Shown here piece by piece: positions 8,506 through 18,235 of a stretch of 64,000 bases of DNA (position 1 is the first letter of the stretch; each line of letters begins with the position of its first letter). This stretch comes from Legionella waltersii. GTDB lineage: Bacteria > Pseudomonadota > Gammaproteobacteria > Legionellales > Legionellaceae. Made by a program: the position numbers and the translations under genes. The stretch is from NCBI RefSeq assembly GCF_001468085.1, contig NZ_LNZB01000060.1, positions 294,900 through 358,899 of the forward strand, in the 5' to 3' direction. The notes under the pieces were generated by a model. It did no database searches. It was not told the DNA's origin and worked only from the letters and a program-made list of their open reading frames with translations.

Positions 8506-10500
8506 TTAAAACCTAACGCCATTGACTAAATTAGTAATGTTGGTGAAGTTTTTAATTAAGCTTTTATTATTCGAAGGCAAAGGAATTCGAACTTTATAAA
8601 GTTCGCCTCCATTCACCAAAACAAAAGCCTGTCCCTTAGGTAAAGAAATAAGGTCATTTACATCAACCATGGGTACTGAGGTAGTTTGTACACGATCTTC
8701 ATTAGTAGTATTAAAATAAATCCCTTCCTCTCCATTTGGAGTATCATTGACCATAGATACTTGAGTATGATCAACAACACCAACTTGAGGTAGGGCTTTA
8801 ACCAATAAATTAGCGGTTTCCTCATTTTTGACTCTGAGCATAATCAAAGTATTAAAATTACCCTCTGTTACTGCAGCTTTAGCTTTTGAGCCAAGAGAGA
8901 CTTCCATATCTTGTATGGTTTGAGCATAGGCTGTTACCTGGAATCCTGCACCACCTGCTTTATTGAGAATTTTTACAAAAGAATCCTGGATGATTTCTGA
9001 AAGTTCATCACAATGCAGATTTAAACGATAATTGGCATTACTTTCTTTATAGATCTTTCCTGCAGTAGAGACTAAATCGGATAAGAATGCTTTACCCACT
9101 GCTTGGGCTATATTCGGATTAGTCAGACTATCTAGGCCTATGTAAATGACTTTTTTTTCTTTAATTGCAGTCATTAATTCAATTTCATTAGGACTTTTGT
9201 TAAATGAGAAAATAGCAGAAGCGTTACTTTTATTGATCTCAGATAAAACGGGCCCCACGCTTGCGGTAATTTTGTCATAATAATGTTTATCCATGATCGC
9301 AGCATCATACAGATCTATTAGAACTTGATCATGGAGGCTTTCTACATTTCCTGCAGCGATAGTTTTATTTATATAATTTTTTAAGTACTCAGCAACTGCT
9401 TTGGATCTATCCATAGGAGCTGTATTTTTATTTTTACGGCTTTGGCGTTCTTCATAGTTGGTTAGGATAGCCTCTATCTGATCATTATAATCAGGATAGT
9501 GGTTTGGCATGATGGTGTCTGAATAGGCCATGAGTAGTTGATCTAGTCGGCTGATGTAGAATGCTATTGATTTATAGGTGATGGGTTGTTGCATTTCCTC
9601 TAAGCAAATTGCGACTATGTTAACGTATTTCCATGCGAAGGCTGCGAATTGTTTGCCTTCTCCTTCTGCAGCAATTGCATCAGTTATTCGTGTTGGAACT
9701 TCGCTTACCTGATCATAATTTTTTAAGGGATTGTAATGGGCTGATAACTCGGGAAATCCTAAATGCACTATACGAAAATCCTCTAGACGTCCTGATGCTT
9801 CGCAGGCTGCGTACATGTCACGTACTAGATCTAAATCACCTTTGGGATCTACTACAATCACTGCATCACCATTTCGGATGTCCTGATTGATAAGGATACT
9901 GGCTAATCTTGTTTTCCCTACCCGCGTTGTACCGACAACAAAGGTATGTCCAACACGCACATCTTGAGGTATGTAAACTGGGCTATCCTTTTCACCTAAT
10001 CCATGCAGAAAAGGACTTCCACCTACTGGTGGATCTGGTTTAAAAGGATTTAGTTTGGATGAACTGTATAACAGTTTCGCTAATAATGTTTTTTCTTGGT
10101 TTTGGCAAAATTCTCTTACTGCTCTGTAGCATATTCCTCTTTGCATAAATGATTCATTCTTTATTTGTTTAATCTGATGCAAGCGCTGGGTGTGATGGGG
10201 GAACCAACGAAACCCTTTGCCAACAAATAGCCATTTTTGAGATAAGGGTACTTGAATAGTTGATAATGCATAATACGGCATAGTAATTAATCGACGATGA
10301 TAGCGTTTGATTTTAAAGGCTTGCCATCCTCTGACTAAACTTAAACAACCTAGACTCAATCCTGCGTAGTATCCCATGCCTTGGGTTAATAAAAATAAAT
10401 GCGGTTTTGTAACAGCAAGTAAGGCAAGGGCGGTGCAAGTAATACTGGTATAGATCTCGGTTGGCTCACGTAACAGATTTTCAACAGGATAATTAGTCAT
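8506..10500 (-). CDS. traD: Type IV coupling protein TraD, PFGI-1 class
   Basis: 664 residues from the ATG at 10500; the TTG 15 bases upstream is less likely. Two hydrophobic segments lie near residues 18-55. Walker A GTTRVGKT is at 190-197 and Walker B VIVVDPKGD near 214, with a TraG/VirD4-type C-terminal ATPase domain. The protein links the relaxosome to the secretion channel at the inner membrane. In other PFGI-1 elements traD lies near pilL; here it is the last gene of the run, after the TraG-like gene. Only two bases separate its ATG from the stop of the upstream membrane protein gene. Confidence 0.9.
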   Translation of the reverse strand: MTNYPVENLLREPTEIYTSITCTALALLAVTKPHLFLLTQGMGYYAGLSLGCLSLVRGWQAFKIKRYHRRLITMPYYALSTIQVPLSQKWLFVGKGFRWFPHHTQRLHQIKQIKNESFMQRGICYRAVREFCQNQEKTLLAKLLYSSSKLNPFKPDPPVGGSPFLHGLGEKDSPVYIPQDVRVGHTFVVGTTRVGKTRLASILINQDIRNGDAVIVVDPKGDLDLVRDMYAACEASGRLEDFRIVHLGFPELSAHYNPLKNYDQVSEVPTRITDAIAAEGEGKQFAAFAWKYVNIVAICLEEMQQPITYKSIAFYISRLDQLLMAYSDTIMPNHYPDYNDQIEAILTNYEERQSRKNKNTAPMDRSKAVAEYLKNYINKTIAAGNVESLHDQVLIDLYDAAIMDKHYYDKITASVGPVLSEINKSNASAIFSFNKSPNEIELMTAIKEKKVIYIGLDSLTNPNIAQAVGKAFLSDLVSTAGKIYKESNANYRLNLHCDELSEIIQDSFVKILNKAGGAGFQVTAYAQTIQDMEVSLGSKAKAAVTEGNFNTLIMLRVKNEETANLLVKALPQVGVVDHTQVSMVNDTPNGEEGIYFNTTNEDRVQTTSVPMVDVNDLISLPKGQAFVLVNGGELYKVRIPLPSNNKSLIKNFTNITNLVNGVRF

Positions 10501-10502
10501 AA

Positions 10503-10835
10503 TTATTTCCACCAAACCATTAACTCAAAAAAAGCCATTGCTACTAACAAGTACCATTTAGCCTTCAAAGCTGTTTGAACTTGCTCAGCAGTAATTTCGA
10601 TATTGCTTCGCTTAACATAGAAGTAAATGATTCTTCGCCATAATCCAAACAGTGCCAGGTAAAAGATTATATGAATAATGAGGAAGCCAATTTTATGGGT
10701 TATAAAAAAGTTACTGGCTTGATTGAACTCATGACTAAATTGTAACAGTTGAGGAGCAATCATTAAAAGCAGCAACACTGGCAGGATTACTTGAATCATG
10801 ACTATAATAGTTGAACGGATGTATTTTTTTAACAT
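10503..10835 (-). CDS. Small membrane protein of the conjugation locus
   Basis: 110 residues with three predicted membrane segments, roughly 8-30, 47-66 and 93-108. The start has a strong AAGGAGA site. It sits immediately upstream of traD with a two-base gap, and its position suggests a partner of the coupling protein. I do not recognise a named family. Confidence 0.7.
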   Translation of the reverse strand: MLKKYIRSTIIVMIQVILPVLLLLMIAPQLLQFSHEFNQASNFFITHKIGFLIIHIIFYLALFGLWRRIIYFYVKRSNIEITAEQVQTALKAKWYLLVAMAFFELMVWWK

Positions 10836-10848
10836 TGGAAATCTCCTT

Positions 10849-11058
10849 ATGATTAGGAAAAGTTATAAGTCCATAGCCTTTATGGCATTTAAAATCCTTG
10901 GGAAGTTTGCTCTTTTTGCTTTGCAATTTATTATTGCTTTTGCCTCAGACAAACCCACCAGGAAACGTTACTCAGCACTTACTGCCCAACATCTTCATGA
11001 TGAGGGATTAATTAGTGATAAGGAGTATGCTAAATCCGTTTTTCCTGGAAATGGTTAA
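10849..11058 (+). CDS. Small SHOCT-like protein on the opposite strand
   Basis: 69 residues from an ATG at 10849. One hydrophobic segment spans about residues 8-30. A C-terminal YSALTAQHLHDEGLISDKEY resembles the short SHOCT oligomerisation motif (L-x-D-x-G-x-I-x-x-E-Y). It is the only plus-strand gene inside the conjugation cluster and lies in the gap between two minus-strand genes. Its ribosome site is weak, so the call is tentative. Confidence 0.5.
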   Translation: MIRKSYKSIAFMAFKILGKFALFALQFIIAFASDKPTRKRYSALTAQHLHDEGLISDKEYAKSVFPGNG

Positions 11059-11072
11059 GTCTGTTTTCTTCA

Positions 11073-12635
11073 TTATTTTCCCATACGGGCGATTCTTGCT
11101 CCTTGCTCCATAACTTGTGCTCCCGAACGAGCCACCTTATCACTTTGCTCACCTGATGCTGCTACTAACCCTGTTAATGCTGCACCTGCCTCTCCACCAA
11201 AATGGCTAGATACTCTTAAGAGCAACATAGGTGCGATAAAATAAAACAGTACAGCCGCATTTCTCATGGCAGATACCGCATCGTTTTGGCCTAGGGGATC
11301 AAGAACACTCCGTTCAACGAAACCCACAAGATGCCAGAGGTATTGCATAAAAATCGCCATGATAAAAAGTCCGCATATGCTGCCTAAGGCTTTAGGGTTA
11401 TATCCACTTAAGGCAAGAACTACAGGAGTGATAATAATAAGAAAAAAATAAAGGAAGGCTTGCATCACGGGGAGTGTTTGCATTATTGCTTCTCGTTTTA
11501 ATGGAGTAGAAGTCCATGATTTTGTCCATTGCCCCATGTTAACCAGTCCATGCGATATGGCACCACCGAATGCACCATTAGTATTATCCATAAGATTTTT
11601 AACACTGTTGGCTTGCATATCACGGCTATCATTAAGCAGCATTTTGGCGATGTAATCTTCTGAACTTAATTGCGATCCCCACGCTTTGGGATGGTTAGTT
11701 TTAAAAGTCCGAACTCTGTCTAACACAGCGAAATAATTCAAATGGCTATCAAAAACACTGGCTTCATTAGCGACTTTCACCAAATCTGTTTTTAGTTTAC
11801 CCCACCATTGATTACATGTTGGATAACCTTCCTCTGGCAAGTGTTTTGAATCAATATCACCTCGTTGAGCAGCCTTTTCCAAATTGCTATTCGGAGCCTC
11901 TTTAAAACTAAATCCTGGTACAGGTTGTCGGGCATGAATTTTTCCGTAATACAGAGTTTGATAGACTTTTGAACCTATCCATTTCAGATCTTCTTCACCA
12001 CCATATTTTTTCAGGATTTCTTTTACCTTGGCCTTGTCATATGGTTCATTGTGATAACTATTTCTGGCTTCCAAAAAACATTGCCTATGAAATTTTAGGG
12101 CTTGTTCCCGAACTTCTGTTGGTAGATACGTGGAAATTAAATCGCCTTCGATGGCTTGTAAGCTATCGGTACACCCTGTTACTTTCATTAAGCCATAAGT
12201 GATCCCAGACATATAGTTTTGCAAAATGGCAAATCCTATAGGCATTTTGACACTGGGGGTCAAAACATCTGCGAAGGCTTCATCGTAAGTAGTTCCGGTA
12301 TCTTTTAATGTAGAAGTCTTGGCATCAGAACCCTTTTTAATTCCACACATGGGTTTAAAATTTAGAGCTTTTTCTTCCAAAGGGACACAGGGATAAACGA
12401 ATATCCCGCAAATTAAGAATGTCATTGCCAATTCATAAAGAAAATTATTTAAGGCATGTTCGGCTGCATGATGGGTAGATCCCGCTGGAGCCAGGACATT
12501 TTTCAAAAACCGATAGCCCACCATAAGAAAGCCAAGATAAAGTAGCCCTGTTTGCCACAGGGCATTGAACAACACCTCATATTGCTGCCAACCTAAATAA
12601 GTGGTGTAGAGGGATAATGGACTAAAAACTACCAT
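11073..12635 (-). CDS. TraG-like conjugative membrane protein (N-terminal TraG type)
   Basis: 520 residues. N-terminal hydrophobic segments (about 20-45 and 70-85), a long periplasmic-like middle region and clustered membrane segments at about 390-470 match the TraG_N family of mating-pair stabilisation proteins in GI-type systems. AAAGGAG precedes the ATG. It closes the assembly block that starts with pilL and lies one base downstream of the PFL_4711-type gene. Confidence 0.8.
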   Translation of the reverse strand: MVVFSPLSLYTTYLGWQQYEVLFNALWQTGLLYLGFLMVGYRFLKNVLAPAGSTHHAAEHALNNFLYELAMTFLICGIFVYPCVPLEEKALNFKPMCGIKKGSDAKTSTLKDTGTTYDEAFADVLTPSVKMPIGFAILQNYMSGITYGLMKVTGCTDSLQAIEGDLISTYLPTEVREQALKFHRQCFLEARNSYHNEPYDKAKVKEILKKYGGEEDLKWIGSKVYQTLYYGKIHARQPVPGFSFKEAPNSNLEKAAQRGDIDSKHLPEEGYPTCNQWWGKLKTDLVKVANEASVFDSHLNYFAVLDRVRTFKTNHPKAWGSQLSSEDYIAKMLLNDSRDMQANSVKNLMDNTNGAFGGAISHGLVNMGQWTKSWTSTPLKREAIMQTLPVMQAFLYFFLIIITPVVLALSGYNPKALGSICGLFIMAIFMQYLWHLVGFVERSVLDPLGQNDAVSAMRNAAVLFYFIAPMLLLRVSSHFGGEAGAALTGLVAASGEQSDKVARSGAQVMEQGARIARMGK

Positions 12636-12636
12636 A

Positions 12637-14025
12637 TCAATCTCCTTTGAAGTTGGTTTGGGGTTTCACATACACAGCTCCATTTTTCACACTTGATTGC
12701 TCATGATCATCACCTGGTAAACCTTTGGCTATTTCATTGGAGCGCATGTCCATTAACATAGTTAGAGTTTCTGTCATCATTTTTTTGCGTACTTCACTTT
12801 CAAATGCCAGTGAATGAATATCGTCATCCAGCTTTTTTAATGCAAACCGCACCATATCCAAGGCAGGTTTCAGGTTTTGTACTTCTTGTACTTGTAATCC
12901 AGCTTGAAGAATTTTGCGCATCATCAATGCCTTATCCAGCATGTTTTGCACAGCAATTTGCTCCGCTAGTTTAGATACCGTGAGTATTTGTTCTTCACGA
13001 GGTAAACGCTGAATGGTGATGATAATTTCATCAGTAATCATCAAATTAGATGCACTGACTAACTTAAGTTTTTCTTCAGTCAAAGGCCATTGTTTATCAA
13101 CCAATTTCCACAGTGCTTTGGCTACATTAGAGGTGCATGTGTTGCTACTGTCGCAGCTTTGTAATAAAGCAGATAATCCTATACCTGCTTTGGCATCATG
13201 TTTGGTTTTATCGTTTTTATCTTCACTGGCGCTGACATGAATATCTCCTAAAATTTTTACTGCCCAGTCAGCAGCCTCCTTTGGAGTTTTCCAGTTCTGA
13301 GTCATTGGTGTGATTACATCGGCTTTTTTATCGTTATTTAAAGGTTTTCGGTTTAGTAGAATGTTGTAACCAGCTATCACCACATCATTAATGACTTTAA
13401 TTGGTCTTTGATACTTACCACCTGCATTACCTGCTTCATGTCCAATCCAAGGTAAGCCATATTCATCTCTTTTCTTTGCGATGTTTTTGGCGGTTGCAGT
13501 AACATCTACATTTTCTGTTTTTGCACGTCTAGCAGCATCTAGCCAACCTTGACTGTCTGAAACTGATAACATACTTTCCATAGGCGATTGACCTTCTTCC
13601 AGAGTCTGTTTAACGTCCTGGCAATCTTTCACTTTGACGGCAAATTCATTTAATGCACCAGAAGCAGTATTTTGCAAAACGTTATAAAGAGCTGGCATGG
13701 ATTGCTGTAGCTTATACATCGGGTAACCAGCTACTGAGCCTTTCAAATTATCAATAATTCCACCAGGTATATTCATTGCTGAAGATTTCATATCCTGAAA
13801 AGTATTGGTGATAGATACGACGGGATTAAAGCCACTACAGGTAAAACCCAGACGAGCATCAACATTTCCTCCTATAGTAATGGTTTGATCGTTATTAACT
13901 GGAGGTATGTACAAGTTAGATGAACCACCCAATTTATAATAGTAGTCTGACTCATTGGGCATAAATGAATCGGCAAATAAGATTGTTGGGAGGAAACAAA
14001 TTAGTGCAATTGTTATTTTATTCAT
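12637..14025 (-). CDS. ICE conjugation protein, PFL_4711 family (TraH-like)
   Basis: 462 residues with a cleavable signal peptide (residues 1-18, ending LFADS). The middle region contains YPMYKLQQSMPALYNVLQN and several conserved cysteines (KDCQD, QSCDSSNTCTS), suggesting a disulphide-bonded periplasmic protein. The family (TIGR03755 type) is part of outer-membrane or pilus assembly. The order relative to the 4710-type and TraG-like genes matches PFGI-1-class elements. Confidence 0.8.
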   Translation of the reverse strand: MNKITIALICFLPTILFADSFMPNESDYYYKLGGSSNLYIPPVNNDQTITIGGNVDARLGFTCSGFNPVVSITNTFQDMKSSAMNIPGGIIDNLKGSVAGYPMYKLQQSMPALYNVLQNTASGALNEFAVKVKDCQDVKQTLEEGQSPMESMLSVSDSQGWLDAARRAKTENVDVTATAKNIAKKRDEYGLPWIGHEAGNAGGKYQRPIKVINDVVIAGYNILLNRKPLNNDKKADVITPMTQNWKTPKEAADWAVKILGDIHVSASEDKNDKTKHDAKAGIGLSALLQSCDSSNTCTSNVAKALWKLVDKQWPLTEEKLKLVSASNLMITDEIIITIQRLPREEQILTVSKLAEQIAVQNMLDKALMMRKILQAGLQVQEVQNLKPALDMVRFALKKLDDDIHSLAFESEVRKKMMTETLTMLMDMRSNEIAKGLPGDDHEQSSVKNGAVYVKPQTNFKGD

Positions 14026-14034
14026 AATATCTTC

Positions 14035-15048
14035 CTATCTTTTTTGAGATTGGCCTACTTTAGGGAATGATAGAGCGCGGATGTACTTTCCTTCATGATG
14101 AATACAGCCACGATATTTACGCCAAACCACAAAGACGTAATTTCCATTTCCTGCTTTATCATCTTCTATGCCCATATCACTTGAGTCAGTTGGGTTTATA
14201 TTACGATTCTTAGGATAGACTTCCTGCCAAATTACCTGCTTACGTTTTGGGTCAAAAATCACGTTGGAAACAACACAATTTGGACCACAAGAATTACTGG
14301 TACTTTGAGTGACATGCAGACTGTTTTTATTGGTAACGATATCAGCAGCATGCATTGCAGCAACAATTGATGCACGAAATCGTGAAGGTTGAGTTACTCT
14401 CATTAATCGTGGAATTTCATGTCCCCAGATATCAGCCTGACTGCCAATATCGTGGTTAAACAGTAATTGAGGATGAGTAGCCATATAAGCAATTTCAGCT
14501 ATTTCAGTTCTATCAGATACAGCATCAGCTTCACTAATGTAATAGGGAAATCCGAATCGTGTTTCGGGACGGTGCGAAAGGTAAGGAAAACGATACAATC
14601 CAGCAGGACTGCCTATCACATCTACGATTCTGGTTCGCTCATCATTAAGGTGCATTGAGTTAATCTGTCCTGCATCATCACCAAAACCCAAATCTGAACC
14701 TGTCGCCAACGTATAAGTTTGTTTATACAACGCCTGACTGGCAGGATTTTCAAACAAAGCTTTAGCTTCTATCCATGGATTGGTTTCAGGTCTATTGGCA
14801 ACGGTGATAATTAAATCAGGAAGAAACTGTTCCACCGAAGGCACAGGAACCAATTTTGGTGGCAGCTTTCCAACAGCCCAAGTGCAATTGCCTATGACTT
14901 TATAATGGCTATAGGTAAAGATTTTACTAATGACTTTGGTAGCAATACCAAAACTGCTAATAGGATTAGGTGGTTTGAGGCTTTCCTGAGCATGCAGAAC
15001 TGTAGAACCAATGAACAATACCAGTAATGCAGAATGGCTAATCTTCAT
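14035..15048 (-). CDS. ICE conjugation protein, PFL_4710 family (TraU-like)
   Basis: 337 residues from the ATG at 15048, which gives a clean signal peptide and a GGGGG site; the frame extends six codons further up. Conserved segments are WGHEIPRLMRVTQPSRFRAS and several C residues. TraU-like proteins help pilus assembly in the periplasm. It overlaps the end of the ATPase gene by 11 bases, indicating one operon. Confidence 0.8.
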   Translation of the reverse strand: MKISHSALLVLFIGSTVLHAQESLKPPNPISSFGIATKVISKIFTYSHYKVIGNCTWAVGKLPPKLVPVPSVEQFLPDLIITVANRPETNPWIEAKALFENPASQALYKQTYTLATGSDLGFGDDAGQINSMHLNDERTRIVDVIGSPAGLYRFPYLSHRPETRFGFPYYISEADAVSDRTEIAEIAYMATHPQLLFNHDIGSQADIWGHEIPRLMRVTQPSRFRASIVAAMHAADIVTNKNSLHVTQSTSNSCGPNCVVSNVIFDPKRKQVIWQEVYPKNRNINPTDSSDMGIEDDKAGNGNYVFVVWRKYRGCIHHEGKYIRALSFPKVGQSQKR

Positions 15049-17836
15049 AAAAATAACCCCCATCATTTTGATTGCGTACTTTATTCTCCAATCTGCTAGC
15101 CACTATCTCAGCTGCTTTAAGAACATCGTATTGTTCTTCTAGTGCATGACGTTCAGCTTTTTCTGCTTTTTCATTGAGTAGTAACGCCAGGATGTAGCGC
15201 GTTGGAATGACACGAAATAGTCCTTGATAACGGGAACCGAGTAAGACTGCCTCAGCGTAAAGTCCTTTTTGCGAATCAATGTCACGAATAAGCGCTATTT
15301 GCTCAGGAGTTAATTGTTTGAATTTTTGGACATCAACCAGTTCCTTTTCATCAATGCCTAATAAAATCCATGTTTCAATCAGTGATAAAATCTTGGTGGC
15401 CATTTCAGAATTCATGTCTGCAACATTTTGGGTACTGGGAACAAGCCACAAACCAAGTTTACGAGCAACTTTAGCTACAAGCAGTGCGCATGTGACCACA
15501 GATGGAATTTGAAACTGGATATGGGCTTCGTCAAAAAAGAGAAACGTTGGGCGATTGTTATTTTGGTTTTCTTCAGCCATAGCAAGAATTCGTGGTAAGA
15601 GCGATACCATAACCAGAGCCAATTTCCCTTTATCATCTTTAATAGCTGACACATCGACATGGAAAATATCAAAATCACCCAAAGGTTCTGTTGGTACATT
15701 AAAAAAGCGTGATTTATTGCTATTAATTACATAACTTTTTAATCGGTCATGCATATCTAAAATACGATCTTTTTTGCGAGGAACTGTCTCTTTTTCCATT
15801 CTTCTGGCAAAGGCAGCTAATACATGTTCAGTTAGCATCTGCGGAATATTGGCATTGAAGGAAGTTAATATGGCATCACTTAAGACTTCAATTAGTATGG
15901 TTTCATCAGCTAGAGTGAAGCTTTTTTCTTCTAAATCATTAGCCTCAGTAATCATGGTACGCAAAGCAAGTGACAACTCAGCCAAATAGTTACGTGATTC
16001 TTCGTTACAAGCCTGCTCAGCAGAATTTGCAGCCTCATGTAATCCTTCTTTCATCTGCATTATTTTTTCAGCCAAGTGTTTGGCCTTTTCATCACTTAAA
16101 TTACTACTGATTTCATCAAGCGCTTTGTAGGCTTCACAAAATGGGTTTAAAGGAACAGCTTTGCTTTTTTGATTACTTAATAATAATTGTTTGACTACTT
16201 TTCCCTTTGATCGACAATGGGTGAGAAAACGGTCAAAAGAGTTACCCATTTCAAACAATACAATACGCGCGTTTTTAGTAGCCATTAATGTATTAATTAT
16301 CCATCCTGCTGCTACAGATTTTCCTCCGCCTGAATTAGCAAAAAGCGCCATATGGGAATTTTGGCTAATAAAGTCAGTATGCAATGGATCAAACAAGACC
16401 GGCTCGCCCAGACGATTAAAGAAAGTAAGACAAGGCAGATGTCGTGCACCTTGATTGCGACCATAGACGGGAAGTAAAGCTGCTAATTCAGAGGCATAGA
16501 TTAAACGGTCAAATCGTAAATATTGTCGCGCAAAAGTTGGTACAAAATTAAAAGGTAATGCATTAAGGTAACTGTTGATTGGGTGTAGATCATAACTGGA
16601 AGGTATTAAAGGCATTTTGGCATCAATGAACAAGTCCTTTAGGTCTTTTTCAATTTGGATTGCCTGTTCTTCAGTTTTTGCACGATAGAATATTGCCTGA
16701 TTAACCCAAAATAGTCTGTTGCCCATTGATAATTCATCTCGGGCAGTTCTAATATCGTCTCTGACCTGTTGGGGTTTTAAACTGGTACCAATGATGCCTT
16801 TTTCAAGTCGCATTAAATGAGCATCAAGAGCTTCATCATTGCTAAAAGTGACCTGAATTGTGTAGATTGCTCCCTCTGGTAATCTGTCTAATAATGCATA
16901 ACGATGTTTGGGATTTGCTTGAGGTTTTTCACGAGATAACAAACCTGTTTCAGGCGCTTCTCTTAAGCCATCTACATATAATATTCGATGTTGATAACCA
17001 TCAAATACAAACCCTTTTTCATTACTTTCAGGTGGGGTAAAAAATATAGCCTGACTTAGATTGTATCCAGTGGGTTGTTTTTCTTTAGGGTAGGGAAAGT
17101 GACTGAGTAATTCATCAATATTGCCATTAGTCATTGCAGGTTCAGGATTAAACCAACGTACCCACCATTGATAATAGTCCTTACCTGTTAGTCTTTTCAG
17201 TTGTAGGCCTGGTGATTTTAACTTGCTTTCAATCTGCGCCATCACTTCCTGATGTTCCAGCAATGCCTGATCTCGTGTTGTTTGAACTTGTTTGTATAAG
17301 CGATAAAATAAAACACGAACGCGTCTTCTTCGGCCTCGATAAGGCATATCAGTTTTTGGATCTAAAAATAATCCCTCTGGTCTTACCATCTTGGTGAATA
17401 GATCATCGAGTCTGGCCAGATAATCCTGAGTAAAGGACATTTGAGCGATTTTGGGGTCAAGATTATTTGTTATGTGATTCAAAACAGGTTTTAAGCTGTA
17501 CTCATCATTCACATACATTTGCATTACCCAAGGATCGTCTTTATGTAAGGGAACTACTGCTGCAAAAGTGTCACGAATTTTATTAAATACGGACTCCAGA
17601 TGAGCAGGAGATGCGGCTTCTGCAGGTATGCTGGCTAATTCGAATCCTGAGCCGATACTGATTCCATCATTTAACAAAAACAGATTTTGTTTATCACAAA
17701 AATCGACTATAGCGAGTTGATCAGGTAATGAAGGATGGGGATTGTTATACCCTTTCTTAACTTCCTTCTCTGTAATAGCACTCCTGGATTTAGAACCTAA
17801 CAACCAATCGCTGGCATCATTTAATAATAGCTTCAT
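15038..17836 (-). CDS. traC: Conjugative transfer ATPase, PFL_4706 family (TraC/VirB4)
   Basis: 932 residues, the normal length for the family (TIGR03744 type). Walker A is FANSGGGKSV near residue 500 and Walker B is TFLFFDEAHIQF near 765. It energises pilus biogenesis and transfer from the inner-membrane face. It lies ten bases downstream of the lipoprotein gene. No truncation is seen. Confidence 0.92.
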   Translation of the reverse strand: MKLLLNDASDWLLGSKSRSAITEKEVKKGYNNPHPSLPDQLAIVDFCDKQNLFLLNDGISIGSGFELASIPAEAASPAHLESVFNKIRDTFAAVVPLHKDDPWVMQMYVNDEYSLKPVLNHITNNLDPKIAQMSFTQDYLARLDDLFTKMVRPEGLFLDPKTDMPYRGRRRRVRVLFYRLYKQVQTTRDQALLEHQEVMAQIESKLKSPGLQLKRLTGKDYYQWWVRWFNPEPAMTNGNIDELLSHFPYPKEKQPTGYNLSQAIFFTPPESNEKGFVFDGYQHRILYVDGLREAPETGLLSREKPQANPKHRYALLDRLPEGAIYTIQVTFSNDEALDAHLMRLEKGIIGTSLKPQQVRDDIRTARDELSMGNRLFWVNQAIFYRAKTEEQAIQIEKDLKDLFIDAKMPLIPSSYDLHPINSYLNALPFNFVPTFARQYLRFDRLIYASELAALLPVYGRNQGARHLPCLTFFNRLGEPVLFDPLHTDFISQNSHMALFANSGGGKSVAAGWIINTLMATKNARIVLFEMGNSFDRFLTHCRSKGKVVKQLLLSNQKSKAVPLNPFCEAYKALDEISSNLSDEKAKHLAEKIMQMKEGLHEAANSAEQACNEESRNYLAELSLALRTMITEANDLEEKSFTLADETILIEVLSDAILTSFNANIPQMLTEHVLAAFARRMEKETVPRKKDRILDMHDRLKSYVINSNKSRFFNVPTEPLGDFDIFHVDVSAIKDDKGKLALVMVSLLPRILAMAEENQNNNRPTFLFFDEAHIQFQIPSVVTCALLVAKVARKLGLWLVPSTQNVADMNSEMATKILSLIETWILLGIDEKELVDVQKFKQLTPEQIALIRDIDSQKGLYAEAVLLGSRYQGLFRVIPTRYILALLLNEKAEKAERHALEEQYDVLKAAEIVASRLENKVRNQNDGGYFYED

Positions 17837-17845
17837 ACCATCCCC

Positions 17846-18235
17846 TCAATATTGTTCAGATGCCAAAGCAAACTGGTTTTGTTTGTAGAGAAAAAAACCT
17901 GTGGTGTAGCCAGGTTTAATCAATTGCTCATCACCAATTAAAGCCACATGAGGAAACACATAAATTGGGATTTGTGGGTTATCCAGAGGCTTAAATAAAT
18001 TCTGAATTTCATTAGAGGCATCACGGGTATACCCTTCATAATTGACAGGCTTGTTTAGTGTTCGTTTTACAGACCAACTTTGTGTAGGTTCACTAATGCT
18101 TTGCTGATAGAGCTGACTGACGGTCAAACCTCCTTCAGGTATTGCTTTGGAGGCTACTATCGAAGAAGCACATGCGCTCAAAGTCAATGTGCTACCTAAG
18201 GCTAAAATCATGCGTAGTTTGTTGTGAGTGGCCAT
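17846..18235 (-). CDS. Conjugative transfer region lipoprotein (TIGR03751 type)
   Basis: 129 residues. A lipobox LSAC ends the signal peptide, so the mature protein begins at Cys22 and is probably outer-membrane anchored, as in TraV-type components. The gene overlaps the end of the TraB-like gene by 44 bases. A GGAGAG site nine bases upstream supports the ATG at 18235. Confidence 0.85.
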   Translation of the reverse strand: MATHNKLRMILALGSTLTLSACASSIVASKAIPEGGLTVSQLYQQSISEPTQSWSVKRTLNKPVNYEGYTRDASNEIQNLFKPLDNPQIPIYVFPHVALIGDEQLIKPGYTTGFFLYKQNQFALASEQY

